NCBI GenBank assembly: GCA_022570795.1 | Contig: JAKUDP010000001.1 | Coordinates: 2,542,001-2,606,000 of the forward strand | From: Sphaerulina vaccinii | Lineage: Eukaryota > Ascomycota > Dothideomycetes > Mycosphaerellales > Mycosphaerellaceae | DNA length: 64,000 nt | Direction of reading: 5' to 3' | Translations under genes and position numbers: made by a program | The notes under the pieces: generated by a model | The model's input: only the letters and a program-made list of their open reading frames with translations | Told to the model about the DNA's origin: nothing | Databases searched by the model: none | In this document: positions 20,975 to 28,907 of the stretch, one piece after another | How positions within the stretch are numbered: the stretch's first letter is position 1 | Layout: every line of letters begins with the position of its first letter

Positions 20975-21057
20975 AGGCAAACGACACGAGGAGCGCTATA
21001 TGTACGCTCAATTGAGGCGTGATTCATTGCAAAAGGAAAGATACAGGACAAAGGGGC

Positions 21058-21196
21058 AAAACAATCTATCTGGACAAGCAGAACTCTATCCCGTCGTCAA
21101 GTCCACTGACTTGGACGCTGATCTGCGGACTTGCTAGTCAAGCATTAGCTATGCCAACGACTTATGGCTATACCACTACACCACGGATAACTATTG
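21058..21196 (-). ncRNA. Family I RNA gene, array unit 8
   Basis: T4 is at 21058-21061, the A box TGGTGTAGTGGT at 21172-21183 and TATA-like CTATACGAG near 21214-21222. The stem CGTTGGC-ATA-GCTAATG keeps pairing through a double change (C-G to T-A). One of the shortest units, 139 nt. Confidence 0.6.
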
Positions 21197-21247
21197 GAAG
21201 CTGTTGCGCACAGCTCGTATAGCAAGGTTGCCCAAGCGGCGACTTCC

Positions 21248-21290
21248 AAAACACAATCGCTACATCAACGAACAGCCAAGAATTGACTAT
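21248..21290 (-). pseudogene. Truncated family I RNA unit (unit 9)
   Basis: Only an AGCGATTGTGTTTTGG-like 3' end remains (21245-21260). It sits about 50 bp 5' (plus strand) of the next terminator, with no A box or stem. Confidence 0.4.
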
Positions 21291-21298
21291 GTAAAGGC

Positions 21299-21453
21299 AA
21301 AACAATCGCCTCTATACAAGGCATCGATGGAAGATCGGACTAAGTCAGGCCGAATTCATGGCCTAGACTGCTGTCAAGTACCATCGTATGTATATCAGCA
21401 TCAGACAGTGCTGACGACTTACAGTCTTACCACTGCACCACAGGCGACTATTG
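21299..21453 (-). ncRNA. Family I RNA gene, array unit 10
   Basis: T4 is at 21299-21302, the A box TGGTGCAGTGGT at 21429-21440 and TATA-like TTTATACACTG at 21472-21482. The stem is CGTCAG-CACTGT-CTGATG, with an enlarged loop. Confidence 0.6.
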
Positions 21454-21527
21454 AGAAGACCAGACTACGTACAGTGTATAAAGGTCAACAGATTCCCGTG
21501 AGACTGTTTGAAAACAATGGCAAAGGC

Positions 21528-21675
21528 AAAAACAATCGACCCTCCAGTGTGGCCTATCAGGAACCATCATGGACAAGGTCAAGGCCCGAGTCCTGTTAAT
21601 ATGCCGAGATGTGAATTGCAGCATCAGCTATGCCGAAGACTTACGCTCGAGCCACTACACCAAGGACGACTGTTG
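21528..21675 (-). ncRNA. Family I RNA gene, array unit 11
   Basis: A T5 run (21528-21532) forms the terminator. The A-box-like TGGTGTAGTGGC is at 21651-21662 and TATA-like GGTCATATAG at 21695-21704. The stem CTTCGGC-ATA-GCTGATG has one T-T mismatch, the only clear unpaired change among the complete copies besides unit 12. Confidence 0.55.
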
Positions 21676-21755
21676 AGAAGAGGCAATTGTGAAACTATAT
21701 GACCACTGGACAGCAAATCATGCTACCAAAAGAAGAGGAGAAGACAAGGAGAAGC

Positions 21756-21904
21756 AAAAGAATCGCCATTCGTCTGCGCTTTGGGGACTGGAACAATGAC
21801 GAGGTCAAATGTGGCCTCGAGCACTCGCTACTATCGTGGAAGTGTCAAACGTTAACTTCGTTGACGACTTATGTGTCATACCGCTAGACTACGGACGACT
21901 ATTG
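21756..21904 (-). ncRNA. Family I RNA gene, array unit 12
   Basis: T4 is at 21756-21759 in CGATTCTTTTGC. The A box TAGTCTAGCGGT is at 21880-21891. The stem is divergent: the inner pairs AAC/GTT are compensatory to AGC/GCT, but one outer position is unpaired. The upstream element (GATGTAAAG) is weak. Confidence 0.5.
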
Positions 21905-22004
21905 AGCAAATCAAGATTCAATCTTTACATCAAGGTTGCATTACAGGAGTGCTGACATGGCAAAAGAAGAACATCTTCAAAGGACGACTGTGAAGCAAAG
22001 GGCG

Positions 22005-22154
22005 AAAAAATCGCCTTTGCCGACATGAGCTAGAAGAGATGAATCCTGTCGTAGGCCAATCATTTGGGCCTTTCCAGAGTCAATCAAACTTTCTTGGGTA
22101 AGCATCAGCTACGCTGACGACTTATTGATGCTGCCACTAGGCTACGGACGGTTG
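22005..22154 (-). ncRNA. Family I RNA gene, array unit 13
   Basis: A T6 run (22005-22010) is the terminator. The A-box-like TAGCCTAGTGGC is at 22133-22144 and TATA-like CTTGATATACAG at 22175-22186. The stem CGTCAGC-GTA-GCTGATG is perfect. Confidence 0.6.
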
Positions 22155-22260
22155 ATAGAAGGCAATCACTCACCCTGTATATCAAGACCACCTCACGAGT
22201 GTGTCAGGATAGCAAAAGGAAAAACATGATTCGATAAGGAGCGAATGACGAACAAAAGGT

Positions 22261-22415
22261 AAAAACGATCGCTCCCGCCTAGCTGGAACAGAAAGCTGAT
22301 GCATCGGGACATGCCTGCTCCTTGGCCTATGCAGGACTACAAGGACATCTCGAGATCAAGCGTCAGCTCTGCTAACGACTTACGGACTTCGCCACTAGAC
22401 TATGAACGACTGTTG
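22261..22415 (-). ncRNA. Family I RNA gene, array unit 14
   Basis: A T5 run is at 22261-22265 (GCGATCGTTTTTACC), the A-box-like TAGTCTAGTGGC at 22391-22402 and TATA-like TTGATATGTG at 22435-22444. The stem CGTTAGC-AGA-GCTGACG converts a usual G-T pair to G-C. Confidence 0.6.
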
Positions 22416-22493
22416 GAACCTTCGAAATGCTTTTCACATATCAACACTACTGCTAGACTGACAATATCAACAGAGAAGAGTAAAAGAAGAAGC

Positions 22494-22641
22494 AAAACAA
22501 TCGCTTTTCGCAAGTGCGGCCTTATGAGCAGGAGGACGACGAGCCGATCGGCTCTGGAGTCTCTGTATCTGTTCCGTTGTATCAAGCATCAGCTATACCG
22601 ACGACTTATCGGCCTTGCCGCTAGACTACGGACGACTGTTG
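22494..22641 (-). ncRNA. Family I RNA gene, array unit 15
   Basis: T4 is at 22494-22497, the A box TAGTCTAGCGGC at 22617-22628 and a strong TATA-like GCACATATATGC at 22662-22673. The stem is CGTCGGT-ATA-GCTGATG with outer AAG/CTT. Confidence 0.65.
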
Positions 22642-22749
22642 GAGATGCAGCAATTCCGACAGCATATATGTGCTCATAGACTACAGCAAGCGGAGCAAAA
22701 GCGAGCCAAAGACTTCGATATTGACGATCAAAACAATATTGCCCCAGGC

Positions 22750-22905
22750 AAAACGATCGCCTTTTGCTGTGCGTTGAAGACAATATCGAACGCACTGCCG
22801 AGGCCATGTTGGCCTGTGGGTATCCTCGTGAGTGTCTGGCCGGATGCCAGCACTGTCATGGACAGCGACTTACGGCCATACCGCTAGACTATGGACGATC
22901 GATTG
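22750..22905 (-). ncRNA. Family I RNA gene, array unit 16
   Basis: T4 is at 22750-22753, with a second degenerate terminator block (AATATTGTTTTGATC) at about 22730. The A box TAGTCTAGCGGT is at 22880-22891 and TATA-like CATACGTATACA at 22924-22935. The stem CGCTGT/ACAGTG is rewritten on both arms yet remains paired. Confidence 0.65.
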
Positions 22906-23012
22906 AAATATTGCAAGATCAATTGTATACGTATGACAACTTCGTGCAGCACGCAGATGTAAAAGAGAACTTCCGAGCTTCATCTCGACAGTCAAAACAA
23001 CAACGAGCGAGC

Positions 23013-23159
23013 AAAACAATCGCCCTTTGCCGCGGCATGTCTGCTGCGCTGAGCAAGGTGCGCAGGCTCCTTTTGGCCTGAGAGTACTGCCGTCGAGGTA
23101 CATTCCATGTCAAGCACTGCCATGAACAGTGACTTACAGGATATGCCACTAGACGATTG
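23013..23159 (-). ncRNA. Family I RNA gene, array unit 17
   Basis: T4 is at 23013-23016, and a backup TTGTTTTGAC lies downstream at 22993-23002. The start block is shortened by a deletion that fuses CAATCGTC to the A box (CGTCTAGTGGCA, 23143-23154). The stem CACTGT/GCAGTG has an A-T for the usual G-T. TATA-like TTCATATACC is at 23183-23192. Confidence 0.6.
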
Positions 23160-23234
23160 ATAAAGAAGCAACATTATCGATGGTATATGAATCTCATATG
23201 TTCTGAACAAAACCAAAAGAGTCATGAGGAGTAC

Positions 23235-23384
23235 AAAACAATCGCCCGTGAGCATTACGAAAGCGCGCGCAGGATGCAATCGAGGCAGATCACCTTGGGA
23301 GAAAGTGAAGCCGAGCTATTCTAAGTCAGGCATCAGCTTACGCCAACGACTTACAGCCATACCATTTGACCTAGACGACTATTG
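23235..23384 (-). ncRNA. Family I RNA gene, array unit 18
   Basis: T4 is at 23235-23238. The A box is the most divergent (TAGGTCAAATGGTA, 23358-23371). The stem CGTTGGC-GTAA-GCTGATG has a 4-nt loop. The upstream element is TTGATGTACC near 23404. Confidence 0.55.
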
Positions 23385-23460
23385 CAAATGTAACAGCTAC
23401 AACGGTACATCAACCTCATCACATCTTTATAGACGGAAAGCAAAAGAGCTGTGAAGGAGC

Positions 23461-23609
23461 AAAACAATCTGTGCTGGGAAGTAGCTGCGAAATCCGTCGC
23501 CATTCCTAAGTCGTCGACTTGGAGACATTGCAAGACCGCAGAATCGTGACGAGCATCAGCATACGCTAACGACTTATCGACTCCGCCGCTAGGCCATAGA
23601 CGACTATTG
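23461..23609 (-). ncRNA. Family I RNA gene, array unit 19
   Basis: T4 is at 23461-23464 in ACAGATTGTTTTGC, with CTCTTTTGC behind it. The A box TGGCCTAGCGGC is at 23585-23596, the stem CGTTAGC-GTAT-GCTGATG, and TATA-like TTCATATACTG at 23629-23639. Confidence 0.6.
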
Positions 23610-23687
23610 ATAAGCACAACATTCTCGACAGTATATGAACCTATAACTATTCGGTCAGGCCAGAAGCAAAATGACCACGAAGGAAAC

Positions 23688-23838
23688 AAAACAATCGCCC
23701 ACTTGAAGGGAGAGAATCGGCGATACCACGATCCAGGCACACACCGGCCTGGAAAGCAGTTAGGTCTGTTTTATTCCAATCAAGCACCACATTTGCAGCG
23801 ACTTACTGATCATCCCGCTAGACCACGGACGACTATTG
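23688..23838 (-). ncRNA. Family I RNA gene, array unit 20
   Basis: T4 is at 23688-23691, the A box TGGTCTAGCGGG at 23814-23825 and TATA-like GTACATATATC at 23858-23868. The stem CGCTGC-AAAT-GTGGTG is wobble-rich. The 3' half carries its own hairpin CCAGGC-CGGTGTGT-GCCTGG (about 23732-23751). Confidence 0.65.
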
Positions 23839-23914
23839 CAAATACCAGAATCCTGCTGATATATGTACCTCCAAGGAGTTCCTGAAGCAAAAGCAAAAGA
23901 GCAACGAAGAAGGC

Positions 23915-24068
23915 AAAACAATCGCCGTTAGCTATATGTGGTCCTTGCCTCCAGGATCGTGTAGGTCGCTTGACCTAAGAACGTATCTTTGGCGAGGTCC
24001 TGTTGCTCAAGCATCAGTATACGCCGACGACTTACAGCCAACCCGCTAGACCAGTAGGCAGACTATTG
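23915..24068 (-). ncRNA. Family I RNA gene, array unit 21
   Basis: T4 is at 23915-23918, followed on the minus strand by GCTCTTTTGCTTTTGC (two backup runs). The A box TGGTCTAGCGGG is at 24042-24053, the stem CGTCGG-CGTATA-CTGATG, and TATA-like GTCTATATACTAG at 24087-24099. Confidence 0.65.
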
Positions 24069-24180
24069 CAACCCCAACATCTTTACTAGTATATAGACCT
24101 CAACACGTCCCTCCACATGATGACGAGCAAAAGAGACAAAAGAGCTACCAACGCGGCGGAAGAAGCAGAAAGAGGGGAAC

Positions 24181-24331
24181 AAAACAATCGCCATCAATTC
24201 CATGTCCTGGGAAAGCATACCTCGACTTTGAACGACATGTGCCGTTCAGCTCGGAATGTTGTCTAGCTTGATCATACGTCAGCTTATACCGACGACTTAT
24301 TGATCGACCGCTAGACCAGTGACGACAATTG
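24181..24331 (-). ncRNA. Family I RNA gene, array unit 22 (5'-most minus unit)
   Basis: T4 is at 24181-24184, the A box TGGTCTAGCGGT at 24307-24318 and TATA-like ATACATGTATAATT at 24349-24362. The stem CGTCGGT-ATAA-GCTGACG pairs fully using G-T and T-G wobble pairs. The next unit upstream is on the opposite strand. Confidence 0.65.
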
Positions 24332-24478
24332 CAATTCCTTCGCCTCGAATTATACATGTATCTCACCTTGCTAGACCCTTTAACCGGCCAGAACCGCAAA
24401 GGGATAATAAGGAAAGATTAGCCGCCGTTGTCATAGTCGTATTTGAGGTACATGTACGACCCCCCCAGAGCTCTTCTT

Positions 24479-24633
24479 CAACGAACGTGCCTGGCCTAGT
24501 GGTATACCTGTAATTCGTCAGCTCAGCTGTTGTCTGGATAAAGTGTCGACGCCATCAAGTTCCCAGGCTATCTGACCTATCCTGCGTACTGTTGGTATCC
24601 TCTGTTCACCTGTGCCATTTAAACGTTCCTTTT
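24479..24633 (+). ncRNA. Family I RNA gene, plus-strand unit P1
   Basis: TATA-like GGTACATGTACG is at 24448-24459, the start block CAACGAACG at 24479 and the A box TGGCCTAGTGGT at 24492-24503. The stem is CAGC-TCA-GCTG. The terminator is CGTTCCTTTTGC (T4 at 24630-24633), not the GATTG form of the minus-strand units. Confidence 0.6.
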
Positions 24634-24880
24634 GCTCTTCTGCCATATTTTCAACATCTTTGTTTTGTCGATATGTTAGCGCTTGTGGAGCTTTAGTCTT
24701 CTCAGGGGAATCGTCCTCGACTCTACTGTTGCCACAAGTCCGCTTGACACTGTCACTCTCAACTCCTGTTTTGACGTCCTAGCCTTCTTCGCTAGGTATT
24801 GTATGCTGGCCTTGCCGAAGAGGTGAGGGTCGCTGGGAGTCGGGAACGAGGTACATATACAGTGTGCTAAGGGTACATCT

Positions 24881-25036
24881 CAACGAACGTCCCTGGTCTA
24901 GTGGTCTACCAGTAAGTCGTCAGCTAAGCTGCTGCTTGGTAACTCGTCAACGCTATCGTGTTCTCAGGCCATACAGCCCTGAGGGTCCCAGTTCACGGTT
25001 AAGTGGCCAATGTGTACCTTGTAGGCGGTTCTTTTT
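24881..25036 (+). ncRNA. Family I RNA gene, plus-strand unit P2
   Basis: TATA-like GGTACATATACAG is at 24850-24862, the start block CAACGAACGTCC at 24881 and the A box TGGTCTAGTGGT (perfect) at 24894-24905. The stem is TCAGC-TAA-GCTGC. The terminator GGCGGTTCTTTTTGC has T5 at 25032-25036, with a backup TTTTT at about 25050. Confidence 0.65.
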
Positions 25037-25594
25037 GCTTTCAATTAGCTTTTTGTGATGCTACTTTTGAAATCCATGCTTGTTAGGAGGTAGGAGGAAC
25101 CACAATGGAGTACTGGCAATTTGAGTCAATGATGCTATTCATGTTCTCTTGTAGACATACGGGATTAAGGTTATACTCGTTTCTTAATTCGTACTGTTGT
25201 TGCCGTGAATGCTCTTGATACAAGAAAAAGTGCAGTGTGATGATGATGGCACAGCCATGTCTTCTCATCATGCATGTTCTCTCGGGTACACGTTCCTCCT
25301 TCCATATGGACGGTCCCGAGCCCTCTTCGGTCTTTCATACTCATGTATCTCGGCTTCGGACATCATTCGTCATCCCTGACCAGTTGTGCGGGGCATACTC
25401 CGGTCCTGGATCAAGCCTGCAGAGCTCGAGGCAGTGCCCTGGCGGCCTCTTCATCTCGTCCCTCCCTCGCGAACCCGTCGCCAGCACCATCTAGGTGTAT
25501 CGTGGAGAGCCGTGGGGGATAGTGTGTCCGGCCTTCTTCGTGTCGTCTCGCAGTCGTTGGAGAATGGAGAGCCTGCAACAGATCGCGCTCCGTT
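25037..25594. other. Intergenic, no gene seen
   Basis: This lies between the last plus-strand RNA unit and the Spg1 gene's 3' end. Several overlapping short ORFs near 25237-25610 show no domain or codon pattern I trust. No further RNA unit is found. Confidence 0.4.
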
Positions 25595-26587
25595 CTACGA
25601 AGCCTGGTAGATCAATAGCGGTTCGCCCACGTTCTCAATTTCAGGTATCGTGCATCGTAGGTCGAATGCTTTGGAGAGCACGATCTTGAAGATCTGTAGA
25701 GTCTGTGTTAGTATACTACCCTGTGAGTATAGCAATGGAAAAGCTTACCTTCTGCACATTAATGCTGTGACTCGTACTCGAGAAGATCAAGCTCGCCTTC
25801 ATGGCCTTTGCAAATCGCTTCGCTTGTTGTGAGATCTCCTCTTGCTCTTCCCGCGGAAAGTTGACAAAGTGGTCGTATTTTGTGCCCACTAAGAATGGAA
25901 TGGCAGTTTTGTTGAAGCCGCGTCCTTGTCGATACCACTCCTTGATACTGTTGAGTGTGGATTTCCGTGTCAGGTCGAACATGAAGAGTATGGCGACTGC
26001 ATCGTTGCAGACGAGGGGTAACATGTTGACGAATTCGCGCTGTCCGCCCAGATCCCAGATGGAGAAGGTGATTTCTGTGTTCCGTATGCTGATGGTCTTT
26101 TCCATGAAGTTGACGCCTATTCCTCGCATTAGTCTCCAGTCGCACAGCTGTGAAGAGGGAGAGGTATACCCAAGGTCTGTATGTAGTCCTCGTCCCAGCT
26201 CCCTTCCACATATTTCACCATGAGACTCGTCTTGCCAATCTGCGCATCGCCCACCATGCCGACCTTGATCACCACCGACGAGTTCTTTTGTGCCTGCTGT
26301 CGCTGTCCATCTGCGGCATTTTGACTCTGCGGTCTGCTCAGGCCATTGCCGTTCTGCTGCGGTGACTGGTGGTCGGGAGTGTTGTCGGCTGACTGAGAAT
26401 ATGGTCGGCTGAATCCAGTGTCGGAGTAGGAAGTGCGCGGCCGGTCGTCGGGTGTTGGCATCTGAGGAGGAGGAGGCATTTGTTGTTGGAGGGACGAGGC
26501 TGTGATGGTATGGAGGGATGCGTCGTCGATGGGGGTGTTGCTGCTTCCGCCGAGCGCTTGCTGTTGTTGCTGATAGTCCAGGTCCAT
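25595..26587 (-). CDS. spg1: Septum-promoting small GTPase Spg1/Tem1
   Basis: Three exons on the minus strand (26170-26587, 25749-26116, 25595-25693) encode 294 residues. A low-complexity Gln/Pro-rich N-terminal extension of about 115 residues precedes the Ras-like domain. GTPase motifs are the P-loop GDAQIGKTSLMVKYVEG, switch II WDLGGQREF, and a variant G4 GTKYD. The C-terminal exon supplies INVQK-IFKIVLSKAFDL and IPEIENVGEPLLIYQAS, characteristic of Spg1/Tem1 and lacking a prenylation motif. Spg1 sits at spindle pole bodies and triggers the septation initiation (mitotic exit) kinase cascade. The Gln-rich extension is longer than in yeasts but common in filamentous fungi. It is divergent from rrb1, sharing about 420 bp of promoter. 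Confidence 0.93.
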
Positions 26588-27005
26588 GATGAATATGCGA
26601 TAACAGAGGTCCAACCCTGTTTGAAGACGAGACGCGCTCAAGATGCCGAGTAGTCAGTCAGCCTTCCTTCGAAGCTTCGTCCTTCTCTGTTGACGCTGTG
26701 TGGCGATTGTTCCGTTCCCAATTTCTTCACTTTCCACAATACAAGAGGATACAGTTAGTTCATGTCGTGGAATCGAGGAGCGCCGGTCAATGCACAGCAA
26801 CCAATCATGGCACCAAAGAGACTCGAGCATCAACAGACAAGGGTTCGTCGTGCCGCACTAGGCCGAATGAGGGTTAGACTGCTGCCCACATGAAGAGATG
26901 ACCCAAGAGCTCGACAAAATTTCGGAAAGTCCGTCACTGTCGACATCACTCGATGTTCTGAGACATCTTACAGCACAACATAACACTTACTCCGTCAAAG
27001 TCAAC
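26588..27005. other. Divergent promoter region of spg1 and rrb1
   Basis: This is a bidirectional intergenic stretch. The rrb1 frame is open upstream to 26898 with an in-frame ATG, but the conserved protein starts at 27006. No other feature seen. Confidence 0.45.
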
Positions 27006-28484
27006 ATGTCAAAACGTGCTGCAGAAGATGAAGAGCCTCAGCGGCTGAAGGCTGGTGAGCGACCAGTAGCAGACACGCCACTCGCTGATGGAGAAGAATT
27101 TGAAGACGAGTTCGAAGATGAGTTCGAGAGTGAGGACGAAATTCTGGAAGCGGGTGTCGATGGCAGACCCGACGATGAGCGAGAAGCGGATGAGAGAGCT
27201 GCTGGAGCCATGGAAGTGGACCAACAGACTTTCGTTCCTGGACGACATAAACTGGAAGAAGGACAGACGCTTGCGCCGGATCTCTCAGTTTACGAAATGC
27301 TACATACAGTAGAACCAACATGGCCTTGTCTTTCTTTCGATATCATCAAGGACAATCTGGGAGATGACCGAAAGTCTTACCCTGCCACAGCATATGCGGT
27401 TGCAGCAACACAAGCTGCATCAGATCGAGCGAAGGAGAACCAAATCATGGTCATGAAGTTGTCTGGATTATCGCGAAATGACAAATTCCAGAACATTGAC
27501 TCAGACGATGAAGATGAAGACGACGATGAGTTCTCGGATCCTGTTCTGGAGACAAAGTCAATCCCTCTCACAACAACCACGAACCGCATTCGATCACATC
27601 AATCACCACAAGCGAGCGCCTCTTCGCCGCCCACAACAATCACAGCAGCGATGCTGGAAAGTGGCCATGTCCTGATCCACGACATTACACCTCATCTCCG
27701 CGCTTTCGACGAGCCAGGCTACATGCTTCCCACAAACGCGAACAAGCCACTCTCAACCATTCGCGCTCACAAGCGCAACGAAGGTTACGCTCTAGACTGG
27801 TCTCCGTTAGTCCCTGCAGGCAAACTCCTCACAGGCGACAGCGCAGGTCAGATCTTCGCGACAACACGAACAGAGGGCGGAGGCTTCGTCACAGACACAA
27901 CTCCTTTCACTGGTCATCAGGGTTCAGTCGAGGAAATACAATGGTCTCCTTCCGAACGTAACGTTTTCGCTTCAGCTTCCAGCGACGGCACAGTGAAGAT
28001 CTGGGACGCAAGGTCTAAGTCGAGGACGCACCAAGTCTCCGTAAAGGTGTCAGAAAGTGATGCAAACGTCCTCTCATGGAGCCATCTCACACCTTTCCTC
28101 CTCGCATCAGGCCACGATGATGGAACATGGAGTGTTTGGGACTTACGACAATGGAAGAGTCCCGAAGCCGCGAAGACAGCCAAGCCCGTGTCGAATTTCA
28201 GCTTCCACCTTGGCCAGATCACAAGCGTAGAATTTCACCCCTCCGACGATTCTGTGGTTGCTGTTTGTGGCGGAGACGACAATCTCACGCTTTGGGATCT
28301 GGCTGTTGAGCAGGATGACGAAGAGAGCAAGTACACTGCGGATGCAAAGGATGTGCCACCTCAACTCTTGTTCAACCACTACTCGAAAGGCGTGAAAGAG
28401 GCGCATTGGCATCCACAGATGAAGGGAACGCTGATGAGTACGGGTGAGAGTGGGTTTGGAGTGTTCAAGACGATCAGCGTATAA
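27006..28484 (+). CDS. rrb1: Ribosome assembly WD40 protein Rrb1 (GRWD1 homologue)
   Basis: A single exon codes for 492 residues from the ATG at 27006 (MSKRAAEDEE). An acidic N-terminal region (GEEFEDEFEDEFESEDE) precedes the conserved Rrb1 block LAPDLSVYEMLHTVEPTWPCLSFDII, the CAF1C/H4-binding-like segment shared with RbAp48-type proteins. A second acidic tract (DSDDEDEDDDEF) and WD40 blades follow, including FASASSDGTVKIWDARS, LLASGHDDGTWSVWDLR and VAVCGGDDNLTLWDLAVE. Rrb1 is a nucleolar chaperone that binds newly made ribosomal protein L3 for 60S assembly. An in-frame ATG at 26898 would add 36 residues with no recognisable function; I prefer the downstream start because the leader lacks conservation features. 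Confidence 0.92.
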   Translation: MSKRAAEDEEPQRLKAGERPVADTPLADGEEFEDEFEDEFESEDEILEAGVDGRPDDEREADERAAGAMEVDQQTFVPGRHKLEEGQTLAPDLSVYEMLHTVEPTWPCLSFDIIKDNLGDDRKSYPATAYAVAATQAASDRAKENQIMVMKLSGLSRNDKFQNIDSDDEDEDDDEFSDPVLETKSIPLTTTTNRIRSHQSPQASASSPPTTITAAMLESGHVLIHDITPHLRAFDEPGYMLPTNANKPLSTIRAHKRNEGYALDWSPLVPAGKLLTGDSAGQIFATTRTEGGGFVTDTTPFTGHQGSVEEIQWSPSERNVFASASSDGTVKIWDARSKSRTHQVSVKVSESDANVLSWSHLTPFLLASGHDDGTWSVWDLRQWKSPEAAKTAKPVSNFSFHLGQITSVEFHPSDDSVVAVCGGDDNLTLWDLAVEQDDEESKYTADAKDVPPQLLFNHYSKGVKEAHWHPQMKGTLMSTGESGFGVFKTISV

Positions 28485-28907
28485 GTAGTGTGCACAGAAG
28501 AAGTCTGGAAGACAAACCATGTCTTGGAAGTGCAGGACCTGATTGGATCTGTACGCGGCGTACAACGACTAGTAGAGAGTGTCTGATTTTCAGCTCGCGA
28601 CAATCGACGCTGAATCCGCTCAAGCAGATACTTCGCAGATACCCCACGGAATGCGAACTGCCGCTGAGGTCGATATATGAAGAACACTCCGATACTGATA
28701 CTTCCAGCAGCCCACCACCTGCGCACTTACGTATCAGATTGCTTTTCCTCCATCCCTGCTTCGCCTGCAGCGTCACGGCCCGTACCTATCCATCACGCCA
28801 TGATCCTCCGTTGACGCGAGATGTAACATCAATCGCGACAGAGCGAACACTACTTTATCAAGCTTCGTCTCCGCGATGTCTCCAATCATCTGTACTCTGT
28901 TGCAAAC
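28485..28907. other. Intergenic, no gene seen
   Basis: This is the 3' flank of rrb1 and promoter of the dioxygenase gene. No supported ORF or repeat. Confidence 0.4.

Larger units (their letters stand above)
19530..25036. repeat. Tandem array of family I Pol III-like small RNA genes
   Basis: On the minus strand between 19530 and 24331 there are 20 complete units and two truncated ones, spaced about 220-260 bp; two plus-strand units follow at 24479 and 24881. Read 5' to 3', a unit has a TATA-like element, about 25 bp, a start block (consensus CAATAGTCGTCCG), an A box (TGGTCTAGCGGT), a 7-bp stem-loop with outer AAG/CTT pairs and one bulged T, about 80 nt of variable sequence, and GGCGATTGTTTTGC. 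A second T4 run often follows within 30 bp. Predicted RNAs are 139-156 nt. ORFs here are short, overlap arbitrarily and are not conserved between units. Confidence 0.85.

Noticed and set aside
19934..23885. ORFs of 60-170 codons within the RNA array
   Set aside because: They overlap units at arbitrary phases on both strands, are not conserved between units, and include start block, A box and terminator sequence.
19530..25036. Array units as tRNA genes
   Set aside because: The A box fits, but there is no tRNA anticodon or T arm, B-box matches are weak, and the predicted RNAs are about 150 nt rather than 72-90.
19530..25036. Array units as tRNA-derived SINE insertions
   Set aside because: No poly-A or simple-repeat tails and no target-site duplications are visible. 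Spacing is regular, each unit ends in its own T-run, and stems show compensatory changes. A SINE origin long ago remains possible.
19530..25036. CRISPR-like array
   Set aside because: The host is a eukaryote, repeats are not near-identical short direct repeats, and spacers of about 80-160 bp are irregular.
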